A stretch of 64,000 bases of DNA. It comes from Brassica napus. Taxonomy: Eukaryota > Streptophyta > Magnoliopsida > Brassicales > Brassicaceae. The DNA lies in the NCBI RefSeq assembly GCF_020379485.1, contig NC_063439.1, positions 23,746,098 through 23,810,097 of the forward strand, in the 5' to 3' direction. This document shows positions 38,732-52,800 of this stretch, piece by piece (the stretch's first letter is position 1; each line of letters opens with the position of its first letter). Both the position numbers and the translations under genes were made by a program. The notes under the pieces were generated by a model. That model saw nothing but the letters and a program-made list of their open reading frames with translations. It ran no database searches and was not told the origin of the DNA.

Positions 38732-41371
38732 TTAAGCTGAGAATCTTTCTCCCATGTCGTTACATACTTCGTCTAGAGTTGACAGGAAGTCTCTCACAGC
38801 CATGAAAACTCTCAACGTGTGACCTTCTTCCTTGAAAGAGCCTCCATGGAATAGCTCTGTGACCTCTTCCAACGCAGACAGCGTTGAGCTCTCTTGTGCT
38901 TTGATCCTCACAATCTCCTCACCGGCAGTTTCCAAGAACCGACCCATCTTAGCCTCGAACTTCATCCACTGATCTCCACTACATCCACTCTCCTCGCTCA
39001 GTATCAAAAGCTCCTTGATGCTCCTGATTCCTTGGTAAAGCTTCAAAACACCGTTTGTCAGAACACCGTACTCAATGTCAGCTGATTTCTTGACAGTCTC
39101 CATCTCTGAGCTCAGGTTTCTGACCCGGTCTAAAGCCTTCACAGAGCCTTCTGATTTTATCATCTCCTGAACAGCGAAATGCAAGACGCTGCTTCTTCCG
39201 TCTAGTCCCTTGACCTCAGCGAGCTTGAGGAGAGTGTCGAACTTGAAAGCGTGAGCGTTTGTTCCAACGCTCATCTTGTTTCCTGTCTTGAGTATAGCTT
39301 CGAGGAGTCTAGAGAACGTTTTATTATTCCTCAGCTCTTCACAAGCAGCCTGCAAAATCAGATAAGCTTATGAGACAACAAGTTTAAAACATCAGGCGAA
39401 CATAAAAATCAATATCTATACCTGTACAACACCGAACGATCGTCTGAGATATTCAACCTCAGGGTAGAAGTTAGCCACAGAGAGCAATGCATCAACCCGT
39501 TTGAACACGAACGGCACTTGAAGCAACTCTTTAAGGAACCTCTCAGCTGGACCAAGCTTGATAATCACTGAATCATCGCTAGCGTTCCTCAGCTTCCTCT
39601 CTTCTTCTTTACTAGGTGCCAATCTCGATAGACAATCAAGAAGCTCAGCTCCAAGTGCACCAGAATCACCTGAATCAATAACTCAAAAGATTACAAAATG
39701 GCAACAGATTAAAAAAACGTTTAACCAGTGATTTACCTTCAAGAAGAGCGTTACAAACATCCTTTGTGGTCACGTTAAGTAGTTGAAGGCGAGTAGCAAT
39801 GTTCTGGTATGAAACTTCATTTTGAGTCGGTAGATCATAAGTCAGACCTCTCTGGTTTATGTTTGGACTTGACGAGTTTGAGATGAACAAAGTCTCTACA
39901 ATCTCTTTGTTCAACCTGCCACACACATAGTCACAGAAACAAACTTTGTTAAACTCTTCTCAGACGAAAATAAAGACAAAAGAAAGATAGCTTTCACTTT
40001 CTCTTACTTGAACGAGTTCGCCTTAAGACAATCCCAAGCTGTGTTCTGGCAAGAACCTTGATTGACTTTGTCGGAAAAGGATGGTTTTTTCACATCATTT
40101 TGAACCACAAAAGACTGTGAAGGTGGGACAAGAGGAGGTGGTCTAGTCGGAGGAGGAGCTGCTACTGCTGCTGCTTGGCTACCGATGTTGATAACAAAGT
40201 CTCTCCTTGACGAAACCGACTCAGAGGAGAGCAACACCGACTTCACATTCCGGCTAAAGTCGTTCCAAATCGGCGGCGAGCTGTTTATAAACTTCCGGAA
40301 CAATCCATCAGGGGAGTTCGAAACAGACGAGTAGAGAGACGAGAGAGGCGTTCGCACGAAACCTCCTCTCTCCGGGGAGGTGGAAGCAGAGGAGATACGA
40401 GGGAAGCTCAGATTCTGATTAAAGAAGCTAAACATTCTTAAAGAAGACGACACGTGTCCGTTATTGTTCCTCACTCTTAGCCTCTCCGGCGACAAAGACT
40501 GAAGGCTTTGTTCCAAAGAGACGTCAGAGAGTCTACTGAACGAGCGTTGCTGCTGAACCGGAGATAAAGTCATGGAGAAGGACCTTGCCGGAGAAACCCA
40601 GCCGGAAGAGGAGGAAGAGGAGGAGGAGCTTTGCTCGAAACCGGAGCGAGATGGACTTGAGTTCGCGGAGCTAGCTAAAGAAGCTAGAGGCGAGAAGAAC
40701 TCTTCTTCTTCTCCTTCGTTTCTCTCGGAGTGAATCTCAGCTTCGTAGCTAGGCTGGAAGCTGCGAGGCAAAGGAGGGAGAGGCCGTATCTCCGGCGACT
40801 CAGGAGGCTTGACGAAGCTCGTTACAACACGGTCAGGCTCCTCCTCTCCTCCGAGGTATAGAACCTCAGAGGTTGGAGAAGAAGCGGAGACAGAGAAGTT
40901 GTTGGTGATGACGTGTCTCTCCTCCGAGGTATGACTACTACTACTACCACCACCAAGAGTAGTATTAGTGTCTTTGAAATGACGGTTTTGCCCTTTCCAC
41001 CGGCCGTAGAGAAACAAAGCGACGCCGAGAACCGCAGCGACAACGAGGACAGCGGAGATGGCCGGGACGAGAAGAGCAGGGGAGGTGGAATGCGGTTTGG
41101 GAGAGCGGGGGAGGACGAGGGCGGAGATGTTGGCGGGAAAAGTAGTAGGAAAGGCGGCGAAGGTGGGCGGAGACGGCGGCGGAGGAAGAGGAGGAGCGGA
41201 GGACTCGAGAGGGAAGAAAGGAGGACTTATGGGTGAAGCAGGAGTGAGAAGAGCTGATCCTGCGTCGTCGGAGAGGTGACGACGGCCGAGATTGAGGGCG
41301 GAGGAGGCGTAGGATAGAGGGGAAGGTGCGCATGATAGCAGGAGGAGGAAGGAGAAACAAAAGGTCTGCAT
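38732..41371 (-). CDS. FH9: Class I formin (FH9-type), 802 aa
   Basis: Four minus-strand exons: 40008-41371, 39737-39915, 39422-39669, 38732-39349. They join in frame to 802 aa. There is a signal peptide (1-22), a short Pro-rich extracellular stretch (PPLPPPPSPP about 60-69), and a transmembrane helix at about 100-122. A long Ser-rich cytosolic region follows, then a small Pro-rich FH1 part (PPPTRPPPLVPP) and the FH2 domain to the end (LNKEIVETLF, LGPAERFLKELLQVPF, LLEAILKTGNKMSVGTNAHAFKFDTLLKLAEVKG). Class I formins are membrane-anchored actin nucleators. The start of FH2 is unusual: the family LHWDKV segment is replaced by FSDKVNQGS...TAWDCL. The match from memory is Arabidopsis At5g48360. 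Confidence 0.9.
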
Positions 41372-42561
41372 TGCTTCTGGGTTTCTGCAGAGTCACTGTT
41401 CACATGAAAGATGTTAAAGACACACTCTATTATGGCTCTCTCTGTCCTTGTGAGCTGTGACATATGAGAGTAATAATAACAAGACACTGGCACTCATTTT
41501 TACTTTTACCAACCAATGTAGCTTATTTATTTATTACTACTAGGTCCTAGTCTTACTTACTTACCCCGTGATGGGTCAAATTACTCTATCAATTAAATAA
41601 GAAAAGGATAAAACATTGGCTTTGTTTTTTCTGAAAAGGATAATTGCATAGTTTATTTTTACCAAAGGAACTATTTTACCTTATAAATAACCATTTTTGT
41701 GCTTTGATATACGAATTATGTATTCAAATGTACATAAGATTTAGTGAATCCAGGAAAAGACTGTATAAGATATGCAATAATTACTTGGGCTCTGAAGTGT
41801 TTACCCGTCTTTCAAAAGAATCTTCTTGACTTTTTCTGCGACCACACCACTCTCTCTCTCTCTCTCTCTCTCCATTACCCACTTTCTTTCCTTTTCATGG
41901 GAAACATCAAACTATTGTACAGTACTATTTGGCATTTTAAACTTATTCAAAAATCCCATCTCTCCCACACACACTCTTCTTATCTCCATTTAAGATTTTG
42001 GGGTTTACCATTTACCAATAAACCTGATGATATCCATGTAAAATGCAACAACGAATTATGATTTGCTTTATTAGGTCATTCAAATGTTTTGTCACATAAT
42101 TGGAGTTATACTTATATCTAATCCAGCAGCTAGAATTAAATGAACTGCGTTGCCTTAAAGGAAGTCACGAGATTAACATGTGCGCAAAAGAATTGGTGGC
42201 CAAATAAATAAGCCAAGTTACAATAGTCTTTAACTGAGATATCATATGATGCAGTTTCATAGTCTTGCCTCTTAAGCTATTTCCTTGCTTCAACATTTTC
42301 TAGTGTTAGACCACCTAAGCTAAGAGAGGATTTGCTATTGCCATTCACACTCTTTAATATCTTCTCATTCGTACCATTTTCAATCAAGCTCTGATGAGTG
42401 GCGACTTCTTAGCGGACATATCAGAGTGTCGCACTATTGGACCTATTGTAGGTTCTGCATACAAGTAAACATCTTTGACATCTCTTTTGTTGAGTACACG
42501 TAAAGCGCATTAGTTATGGTTGTAAGCAGTAACCTTACCATTTTGTCATCTGAGTTGTGAA
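41372..42561. other. intergenic region with CT repeat
   Basis: The left end is the FH9 promoter and leader, and the right end is the 3' UTR of the next minus-strand gene. A (CT) run lies at about 41850-41873. Two plus-strand frames of 61 and 105 codons (41644-42061) lack motifs and splice partners, and I regard them as chance. Confidence 0.4.
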
Positions 42562-44293
42562 TCATCTTTGTCTAGCTAGAAACCACTTCATCCATGTGGA
42601 CAAACAATATCTTGCAATGTGTTCCGGTAAATCCACCTGAAAAAACCACAACAGATTAAAACAACGCAGATGAGAACACATCTATCATAAGAAGAAGAGA
42701 AAAAACACGAACAGGAAACTCACACTGGTCCATGTTGCAGAAAACCCATCAGTAGATAGCAACCAACTTCTACTTATTTGAGTCAGACCTAAAACCTCAT
42801 CATCAATGAGAACATCATCTTCATCCTCATCATCAATAGCTCTCTTCTTCTTCTTCTTAGCTCTATTCTTCTTCTTCTTCCCCTTCTTGTGTCTCTTTTT
42901 AGAAACACGCCTTCTTCCATCAGAGTCAGATTCGCTTTCTTCAGAGAATCCTTCGTGACTTACCAACGAGTGGTCACTCGACCTACGGAACTCAATCCCA
43001 TTTTCTCTAAATAAAGACTCCCACGAATCTGGACTCTGACATTCCTCAGATAATCTAAACTGAACAGTCCAAGAAAGCATCCCCAGTACTCTGATCACCT
43101 CTGTCTGTTTCATCTTCCAAAGCTCTCTCATAATCAGACAAAAGCTACTTCCCTTCTCCAAACCTCTGCATACAGCTGCAATAGTTTCTTTCAACACCTC
43201 TCCCTCATCATCCCCGCTCTCATCACGCACAAGCCGCACTAGCTGACGACCTTGGTTGATAACAGAGTTCACCAACAGCAACTCATCAATACACTCTGCA
43301 TCACCACCATATCTCGACACAACAACCCCAAGCCAGGAAGACGAAGAATCACCAACAACACCCCATGATTCAATTCTCGAATCGAAACAGTCCCCAAGCA
43401 ACTCAAGAAACCGACACAAGTCACGCTCCTCGAGAGTGATAAGCAGATGCTGCGTCAAAGAAGAGAAAGACTCCTCCGCCAAAAACTCCTCCACAGCATC
43501 CCACACATCGCTCACATCTTCATCATACATGAAACGGATAAAGAGATCTAAAAAGAACTTGGCGTCCAGGAACAGAATCTGCCCGTCTTTAAGCGACTCA
43601 GCAAACTCGCTGGACGACCAGAAGTCAGGAACGTTGTCTAGAAAATTCTCAACGGTTCGCTGGACGTCGAGATCAAGAAGGTAATGAGGCTTGGTGGCAA
43701 CAACAGCTGGAGACTGCCCGTGTTTGCCTCGCCACTCAAGCTCCTCCCAGCAGATATCTCGGTTAGCAAATGCAAACTGGGCCAAGGCCTTTGCACCTCG
43801 TTTGTGATCAGAGCCACCATCAAACGCAAACTCAGAGAACCACTCTAGTATACGCTTTGGATTCCCTGCAAATAAAAATAAAGCAAAATCTCATTATCAT
43901 ATTATAAAAAAAAAAAAACTGAACTTTAAAGATTAACAAAGACTTCACACCTTCGAAGAATCTCTCTAGTAGATAACTTCGTTTAGCTAACACAGATCCA
44001 AGCTTCTTAGGTCTCTTTTCAAACATTAACTGCAGGAGCTGAGAGACAAGCTGCTTCTTTCTTGGTTTTGATCTAAGCAACTTCATGAAAAGATTGAGTT
44101 GTCTTCTAGGGGATATAGAGAGGGTTGAGAGGGCGCTGCAAAGCCAGAGCCTAGCTTCTGAACGAGCTCCGCGAGTGACCAGTGATTGGATGTGAGAGCT
44201 CAGTTTATTCAACTGAGGCAAAATCACGTCGGTGTTGGTAATGTTGTGAGCATCATCGTCCCAGTTTGGTTCGGACAAGAACAAGTTCACCAT
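42562..44293 (-). CDS. Uncharacterised plant protein, 519 aa
   Basis: Three minus-strand exons: 43951-44293, 42724-43865, 42562-42636. They join in phase to 519 aa. I do not recognise a named domain. The protein is mostly helical: RRQLNLFMKLLRSKPRKKQLVSQLL, then RILEWFSEFAFDGGSDHKRGAKALAQFAFANRD, FFLDLFIRFMYDEDVSDVWDAVEEFL and LLGDCFDSRIESWGV. A highly charged stretch near residues 425-470 (KKRHKKGKKKKN, AKKKKKRAIDDEDED) is a likely nuclear or nucleolar localisation signal. The last exon encodes VDLPEHIARYCLSTWMKWFL. The model ends at a TGA in this exon. By position it would correspond to Arabidopsis At5g48340, annotated as unknown when last recalled. It is near, and divergent from, nothing obviously related in function. 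Confidence 0.75.
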
Positions 44294-45108
44294 CGTGGTC
44301 TAGTAGAACAAGTAACACCAATCCAAGCAAAATTGAAACTTTTAGAAACCCTTAATTAATTCAAGGTTTAAAGAGATGGACACCGAAAGTCTCTTACAAT
44401 GGGGTTTCAGATCGGAGAAGGGAGCGTGCCGATTTACTTCGCCGTCGTGGAGAAAAATTCAGTTAAGCTGTATTTTTAACATAACCGAGCAGCTTCTGGT
44501 TCGCTATTTTCCCCAAAGGTCGGTCAGACGGTTATTTTAAATTTAAACCGGTTTGAGCCTACCGGCTCCATTTAATTATTTTTTAAAACTTTGTTTTTCT
44601 AGTTAATTTTTTTTTTTTTTAAAGAAGTTCGATCGTTGCAGCTCACGTGCAAGCTTGATGATTATAGATAGCTGCTTGACTATTGTATTGTGCTGGTTAT
44701 TTCAGTGAGAAGAAGAATCACAAGCAAACAAGATTTGGCTATGAAGAAAGCCAAAAACTTTGTCGATAGAACATTGGTTAACCGGTAGAAGTGAACTCGT
44801 GGTCTGTTACTTGCTTCCTCATCGTTGCTTTTCACGTTAATTTTCTCTATCAAGCCATCAAACGACAGTGTTTATTCATATGACAGAAACAAATCTCTTT
44901 ATTGGAAATGTTTTAGACCAACCCCCACTGACATGGTTCTAAAGAAGGCCTAAGTTTTAACTGAATTCGATTGAAAACAAGGGGTGTTCAAACCTCCAGT
45001 CACTACATAATCCACCAAAAGACAAAACTTGGTTGACACTAGTATATAAATATAAAAAAAACCATAGAGAAGATTATGGTAAAGAGATTATTGAAGAAGA
45101 CACTATGT
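44294..45108. other. promoter of the 519-aa gene and RPL5 3' side
   Basis: No supported coding region. It has a pyrimidine-rich leader and promoter of the minus-strand gene on the left and the RPL5 3' UTR on the right. Confidence 0.4.
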
Positions 45109-46916
<1,808 letters not shown>

Positions 46917-47233
46917 GGCTGGATGATCAGTGGCCGCCGAACAATCGTTACGAGGCTTGGCAAGAAGAGATTAATAGAGAGAAATCGATATAAAAATACT
47001 AAAACCCTAGGGTATATCCTGTGATGTAAATCGACGGCCACGATTCGATGCTGTTACTCGGTGAATATTAAAACTAACTGCACGGTAACGCAGATTTAAT
47101 TTTGGGTCCAAATGTCTAACTCACTAAAAGCCCACATTTCCATCGGTAATAATAAGCCTATTGGCCTTGGCCCCTTGGGCATTATAATTATTAATGCATA
47201 TATGGTAGAAGAATATCAAAATTAGTTGTCAAC
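46917..47233. other. RPL5 5' UTR and promoter
   Basis: Upstream region of RPL5 on the minus strand, with ribosomal-protein promoter motifs listed separately. No other gene. Confidence 0.5.
47002..47134 (-). promoter_or_regulatory. telo-box and site II element of RPL5
   Basis: AAACCCTA (telo-box) lies at 47002-47009, about 90 bp upstream of the ATG. On the coding strand TGGGCT (site II, TGGGCY) lies at 47129-47134. This pair of motifs is characteristic of plant ribosomal-protein promoters and is bound by TCP and Pur-type factors. Confidence 0.6.
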
Positions 47234-47758
47234 TATGTTGCATGTAAACTCGGTTGAAGGTACGTTTTACGTTTCAGAAACGTTTAAGAATCAGAAATTT
47301 TCGAAAACTCACGGAAACGCATTGGAAACTCGTTTCTTAAAAATCTCAGTTTGAAAACTTAGTAAAAACTTGTGTTTCTATTTTAGAAACTCGCGTTTCT
47401 GTTTTAGAAGCTAAGACTTTCCAATTAGTTATGATTTGTTGTTATGATTTTTATTTTAGTTAAATTATTTAATATTTAAGTACTGAATTTTTGTTATTTC
47501 GAATCTTTTTATATGATTTTGATGTTTATTAATGACTTATTTTTTTCGTATGATTAAATAAAATGGATATTTGTTTATTTGTATTCTAAGATATAGTAAA
47601 CATAATAAAAATGAATGCAAATATTAATCAATTATATATATAATATATATATATATATTTATAGACGTTTCCAAAACGTCTACAAAGCATAAAAAATCAA
47701 AAATCACGTTTCGAAACGTTTCGTTTCAACGTATCCGTTTCCGTTTCCATGCAACCTA
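47234..47758. mobile_element. Possible hAT-like element, 525 bp
   Basis: The ends are similar inverted repeats: TATGTTGCATGTAAAC at the left, and at the right the complement of TAGGTTGCATGGAAAC. The interior is full of GAAACGTTT / AAACGTTTC palindromic motifs and AT-rich sequence. The flanking octamers (TTGTCAAC, GATTGACA) do not match, so the boundary or class is unsure. Confidence 0.5.
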
Positions 47759-49313
47759 GATTGACAAAGACTCAAAATTATTGTTTATCTAGACATAATA
47801 CATATTTATTTTTTGGTAAAATAAAAAACATATATCCGCTCTTTTTTTTCCAGCACGTGCTCTCTATTTTACATGTTTCACAAAAATGTTTAAAAAGTTA
47901 AATATTTTTAATTTTGTAGGTAAAGCCATTGCGATTTATTTTCTCATTTATCTTTATGCTATGTAAGACCAAAGTAGTAAATTAGTAATAAATAAAATAA
48001 TTTTTTAACTCAAAATAAGTTTATAGACGAATTATCAAACAAAAGTAGGATATAAAATCTAAAAAAATACGACAAACTTATAACCAAGTGGTTAGATATG
48101 AATTTCATACACTATCATCAAACCTGAAAACTACCTATGGTATTTATATTAGATTACATCTTCTATATTTCTATTGTGATATTTGACTTTACGTTTAAAT
48201 ATAAAAAATTAATAATTTAGTATCATGATTTGTTTTTTATTTTATATATTATATATTTTCGTAATCAAACTAAAACAAAACTAGAATCTAACTCGATTAA
48301 ACTGAAAGAAAATAAAAAAAAATATAACTAAACTAAACCGAACACAAACCAAACTTAACACAAATCAAATCAAACATAACACAAACCAAATTAATTTCGG
48401 TTGACTTTAAGCAAATTTTTTAAATCCAAACAAACCAAGCCGAACGTGAATTTAAATTGAAATGTTCACTACTAGTTTTTTTCAAATCCTACTATTTATT
48501 AATTTGCTTAAGTGTCAGCAATATGTGAAGTTTACGAAAAATTGTTATAATTTGATTGGTTAGTGTTTTTTTTTTATTTCAACCAAATCTAAAAGCAGCA
48601 ATCCTAGAACAATTAATATTAGTTCCCAAACAATCCATATAATATTACACATATTCTTGCAATTATGAAAATTTTATATAATGATTCATCATTTTTTTTT
48701 TATTAATCATTTTTTGTAAACTATATAAAGTATATTTTAAAAGTAATTGTTAAAAGCCAATATAATATTTCTATTACAAATCATCGCTTAAATAGTTTGA
48801 TTTTTCTATATAAGTCATAATATACATATATAAAACATTATAGTAAAATTTAATGCATTAATTTTTTTTTAATACTTTTGGCTGTATAGTAATATTTATA
48901 GTTATTAATCAAAAGTCCACTTTTTGGTACAATTTGTTATAAATTAAAAATATCAATAACGTGTACCTTTTTTTGGACAAATTCAATAATGTATACCTTA
49001 TTAACTTATTTTCTTAGAAAGAAACAAAACATATATAACTAACTCTTAAAGTAACCAAATTGTTAAAGTAGTCATTTATATTTTACAAAACAACATAGGT
49101 ACCCCCACTAAAAGAAGTTAATTAATTTGTAGAAATAGAATGATTATTTCACACTATTTAAATATAGATGCACTATTAATTCTTCACATTTGGTTACAGT
49201 TAAGATATTTCAATTTTTGGTTCTAAAAATTTATGAAATGTTCAAGTATTTACAAGGTTTGGTTCGATTTCAGTTAAATTATTTTATTTTATTTTTTTGT
49301 AGGATTTGAGTTA
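47759..49313. other. AT-rich intergenic DNA
   Basis: About 1.5 kb with no coding frame. A stretch near 48290-48430 has degenerate AACCAAAC/AACCGAAC repeats like those in the hAT MITEs, probably an eroded element. Nothing else could be named. Confidence 0.4.
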
Positions 49314-49616
49314 GGGCAAATCTCCAAAATAGCACATTTCTAAGTTTATATCACAAAAATAGCACTCAAAAACTAAAATGACCAAAATAGCATTTTATCT
49401 TTTGAAAAATTTAAATTTTTTTATTTTTAAAAATTTGAAATCTTATCCCCAAAACCTCACTTCTCAACTCTAAACCCTAAAACCTAAACTCTAAATCCTA
49501 AACCCTAAATTGTAAACCCTAAACCCCACCCCTTGAATGCTATTTTTGTGACTTTTGGCCTTAAGTGCTAGTTTGGGAATAAAAACTTGGTTTAGTGTTA
49601 TTTTGGTATTTTTCTA
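49314..49616. mobile_element. Mutator-like MITE, copy 1, 303 bp
   Basis: It begins GGGCAAATCTCCAAAATAGC and ends near TTATTTTGGTATTTTTCTA. It is flanked by a 9-bp direct repeat TTTGAGTTA (49305-49313 and 49617-49625), the duplication size of Mutator-like elements. The subterminal CCAAAATAGCAC pairs with GTGTTATTTTGG. The centre holds a run of CTAAACCCTAAA telomere-like units. A closely similar copy of identical length is at 60893. The right end is about 210 bp upstream of the ATG of the next gene. Confidence 0.85.
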
Positions 49617-49825
49617 TTTGAGTTATCCTTAATGACAAACAACGAAGAATAAATAAATAAATAAATAAATTGGCAACTCTCCCCACTCGTCTCCTTCAAC
49701 TACACGAAAAGGAGAGGTCAAAACTAGCCGTTGGCATTATTTCTCTAATCGAAACAGCCGCTCCTTCCCTAATCCTCTTCATCTTTCCTCTTTCTCCACT
49801 CTCACTCACCTCCAACTTTTTGCTC

Positions 49826-52800
49826 ATGGCGACCTGCATCAGAAAACTATCACCCAATCCCGAACCCCACCTCCAAACTCCCCGCGCCAGATCTCCTCTC
49901 TCCGAGAATCTCTCTCCATCCACCACCACCTTCCCGCGATCTCCTCTCTCCTTCATCTCTCCTCACACCTTATCTCCCTTGAAGCTGAGCTCCCCTAAGC
50001 TCGTAACCCCCGCTTCTCTTCGCACTGATGATGACGACGACGAGGATGAGGACATGAGTATCTCATCGGGTTCTGACGCCTTAGGAGGAGTTAACGAATT
50101 GCTCTCCGATTACGATCTCGATGATGACGAGGTTGTGAGGCGTTATTACGACGAAGAAGAAGTGTTTGGGCCAACAAAGCCCACCTCGAAATTGAACAGA
50201 GGAGTGTTGAATGATATGAATCTGAGAATCGAAGTTCCGTTTGCTAACGGAAGAGTCACAGACGGCGAATCAAGACTACGGAGATTCGCCTTGGCGAATT
50301 CGACTCCGGGGAGCTATCTCCGTGATGAGAGGCCGCGTACTCTGAGCTCCAAGGTACACATTCGATCTCGCTGAAGGTTTTGAATTGAGTAATTTTGCTA
50401 AATTTGGGAACAAAAATGTTGTATTAGGGTTCGGTGTATTGGGAGAGTAATGAAGATATCGGGACCCCAAGTGCACCACCTATAATGGATATTGGAGAAG
50501 ATGATAACATCGTGGAGTTGGAGAAAGAGATTGAGCAGATTGAAGATGAGATTTGCAGAGAAGCAGGTGTTGACATTGGAGGCTTAGCTGGTGATACTGT
50601 TTCTCATTTGTATCCTGAATTTAGTGAAAGGTATGCATCGAGCTTTCTATTTTTGTTCTGCGGAGAAGTCTTGATGGGTTAGTAAATGTAATCATGGTTT
50701 GGTGTAGTGTGAGGGAGACTCAAACTGAGGAAGCTGCGCAAATCGAGGACATCAGCTCTGATGAATTGAATTGCCATAGTATCAGGTTAACTACTTTATT
50801 TCACAACTTAGAATGAAAGAGAGAAATGAGGAATTGTTGGGTTTTATTGTGGCTGCTTAGCTTACATAATGTTTGTTATCAATGGCAGTGGTCAGTATGC
50901 TTGGCAAAGTCTTCTGGCATATGATGCTTGCGTAAGACTATGCTTGTATGCATGGTCAAGGGGTTCTTCTGAGGCACCTGAGTTTCTGCGTGATGAATGT
51001 CGTCTTCTCCGTGGTGCATTTGGGTAAGACTTGTGTGTCTTTATGGTTTTCAAGGCATTACTTATTTGTTGTATATTGAGTTATTTAATCACTCTTTTGT
51101 ATGTGTTGTTATAGGTTGCATAAGTTTCTCTTGCAACCTCGGGGTGTTCGATCAACCGAAGAAAGCAAAAATGTGAAAGTAGAGCAAAAGACACCTTTGA
51201 AGTCTAAGAACGTGGTCAGAAAGTTGAGAGTGGAAGGTAAAACTATTCTTCTTCTTCTGATGAGCTAAAACTTGAATACAAAAATAAGTTTGTGGATGCC
51301 TGATATGAATCAGATATTAATATACCTCTTAAATTTTGTTTATAGTGAGGAGACTTCGATTGATACCACAACGCAAACTTAGAGGCATAGATTCGCTGCG
51401 GAGTTTAATGAGCACCCCAATGGGGGCAGAGTATTGCCGCCAAGTTTCATCACTTGTGAAGACTGGGATGAGTTCTATCAAGACGGCTACCCTTTCAGCA
51501 GTTTCAGAAGGTTTCCTTTTCTTACATGAAAAACTAAACATTTATTAAACCATTTGAATGATATTTGGTTGTTAACTTAACTTGTCTCGGCCGATTGATT
51601 TGCGTCTGATATTGGCCAAACTTCTTACTAAATGGAAGATGATACCTCTATTGATATGTGATGACATGACTTAATCTTTGTGTTTCTGCAGAACAATTCT
51701 CCTGCTACCTTCAGATGAAGAGCACAGCAGAAGGAGATCAAGTCGAACAAGGATCTTCCGTTTGTTTGCAATCAGGAACTGGAAGTTACCATGTCTTGTA
51801 AGCTATTCTCTTTCTCTTGAAATCACTTGTAACTTTGCAAGCTGTTTGAATAAATGAAAGCTACAGAATTTAGTTTCATAGTTTTCCGTGTGAATGCTTT
51901 ACTCACAAGTCCTCCTTCAGCTTTCCCGAGCCTGAAGGCGACGCTCTTCTGATAGAAGTTCATGATAAGAAAAAATCAGTTCAAGGAAAAGTAACAATTC
52001 CAATGGCATCCTTAACTGATAATCCGGTAAATATGCCTTCCGTGCGATAAATATCTTCCATTTTGCTTTGAGAATATGTTATAGTATTTTCGAATATTTA
52101 AATATACTGAAGAAAACTCTACATTTGTTCAGAATGAAAATGTAAGATGGTGGCCAATATACCATGGTGAACAAGACTGTGTAGGCAAGATCCAGCTCTT
52201 CCTTGGTAGCACGACCTCATCCGATGAAGACTGTCACATAAAGGTATGGTCTTTCTCCAAAAATTCTCAGATTATCTATGTTTTGTTCTGTGAGATAATG
52301 CCCTCACTAATGTTTTGCATTTTTTCTGTTATAGAGTGCTCCTGTTGTTGAGACACTAGCATACGATTTGTTACTAGAAGCTGCCACACGTGCCCAAAGA
52401 TTTCATGCTCAAAACTTAAGACTAAATGGGTCTTGGAAATGGTTGCTGAGTGAATTCGCAGAATATTATGGAGTTTCCGATTCATATACCAAGTTAAGGT
52501 AATCATAAATAATATATTTGGCTATACTGTCTTGTATCTATTTAGCTCAAAATCTACTAACTCAAATATACTTCACCATACATTGCAGATATCTCTCACA
52601 TGTAATGAATGTGGCAACTCCTACTAAAACATGCTTACAACTTGTGCATGAGTTACTAGTGCCCATCCTAAGCGCTCGAAGTGACAAGAGCTTGACCAGG
52701 CAGGAGGTACTTCCCGTTTTCTTTTGCAAATCGAAAAGGCTGATGCTACTAGTTCTTGAAAATATCCGAGCTATCACGTTTTAGTTTGAAATCTGCTTAA

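Noticed and set aside
40913..41279. Gly/Arg-rich plus-strand frames over FH9 exon 1
   Set aside because: Antisense of the Pro/Ser-rich formin N-terminus. No family resemblance and no splice partners.
41644..42061. Two overlapping plus-strand frames as a small gene
   Set aside because: AT-rich, no motif, no splice sites leading to further coding sequence.
43256..43684. 142-codon plus-strand frame inside the 519-aa gene
   Set aside because: Shadow of the opposite strand, whose frame is spliced and much longer.
49000..49620. True interstitial telomere array
   Set aside because: The CCCTAAA-like units are degenerate, short and confined to the core of a MITE present twice. They are not a telomere relic.
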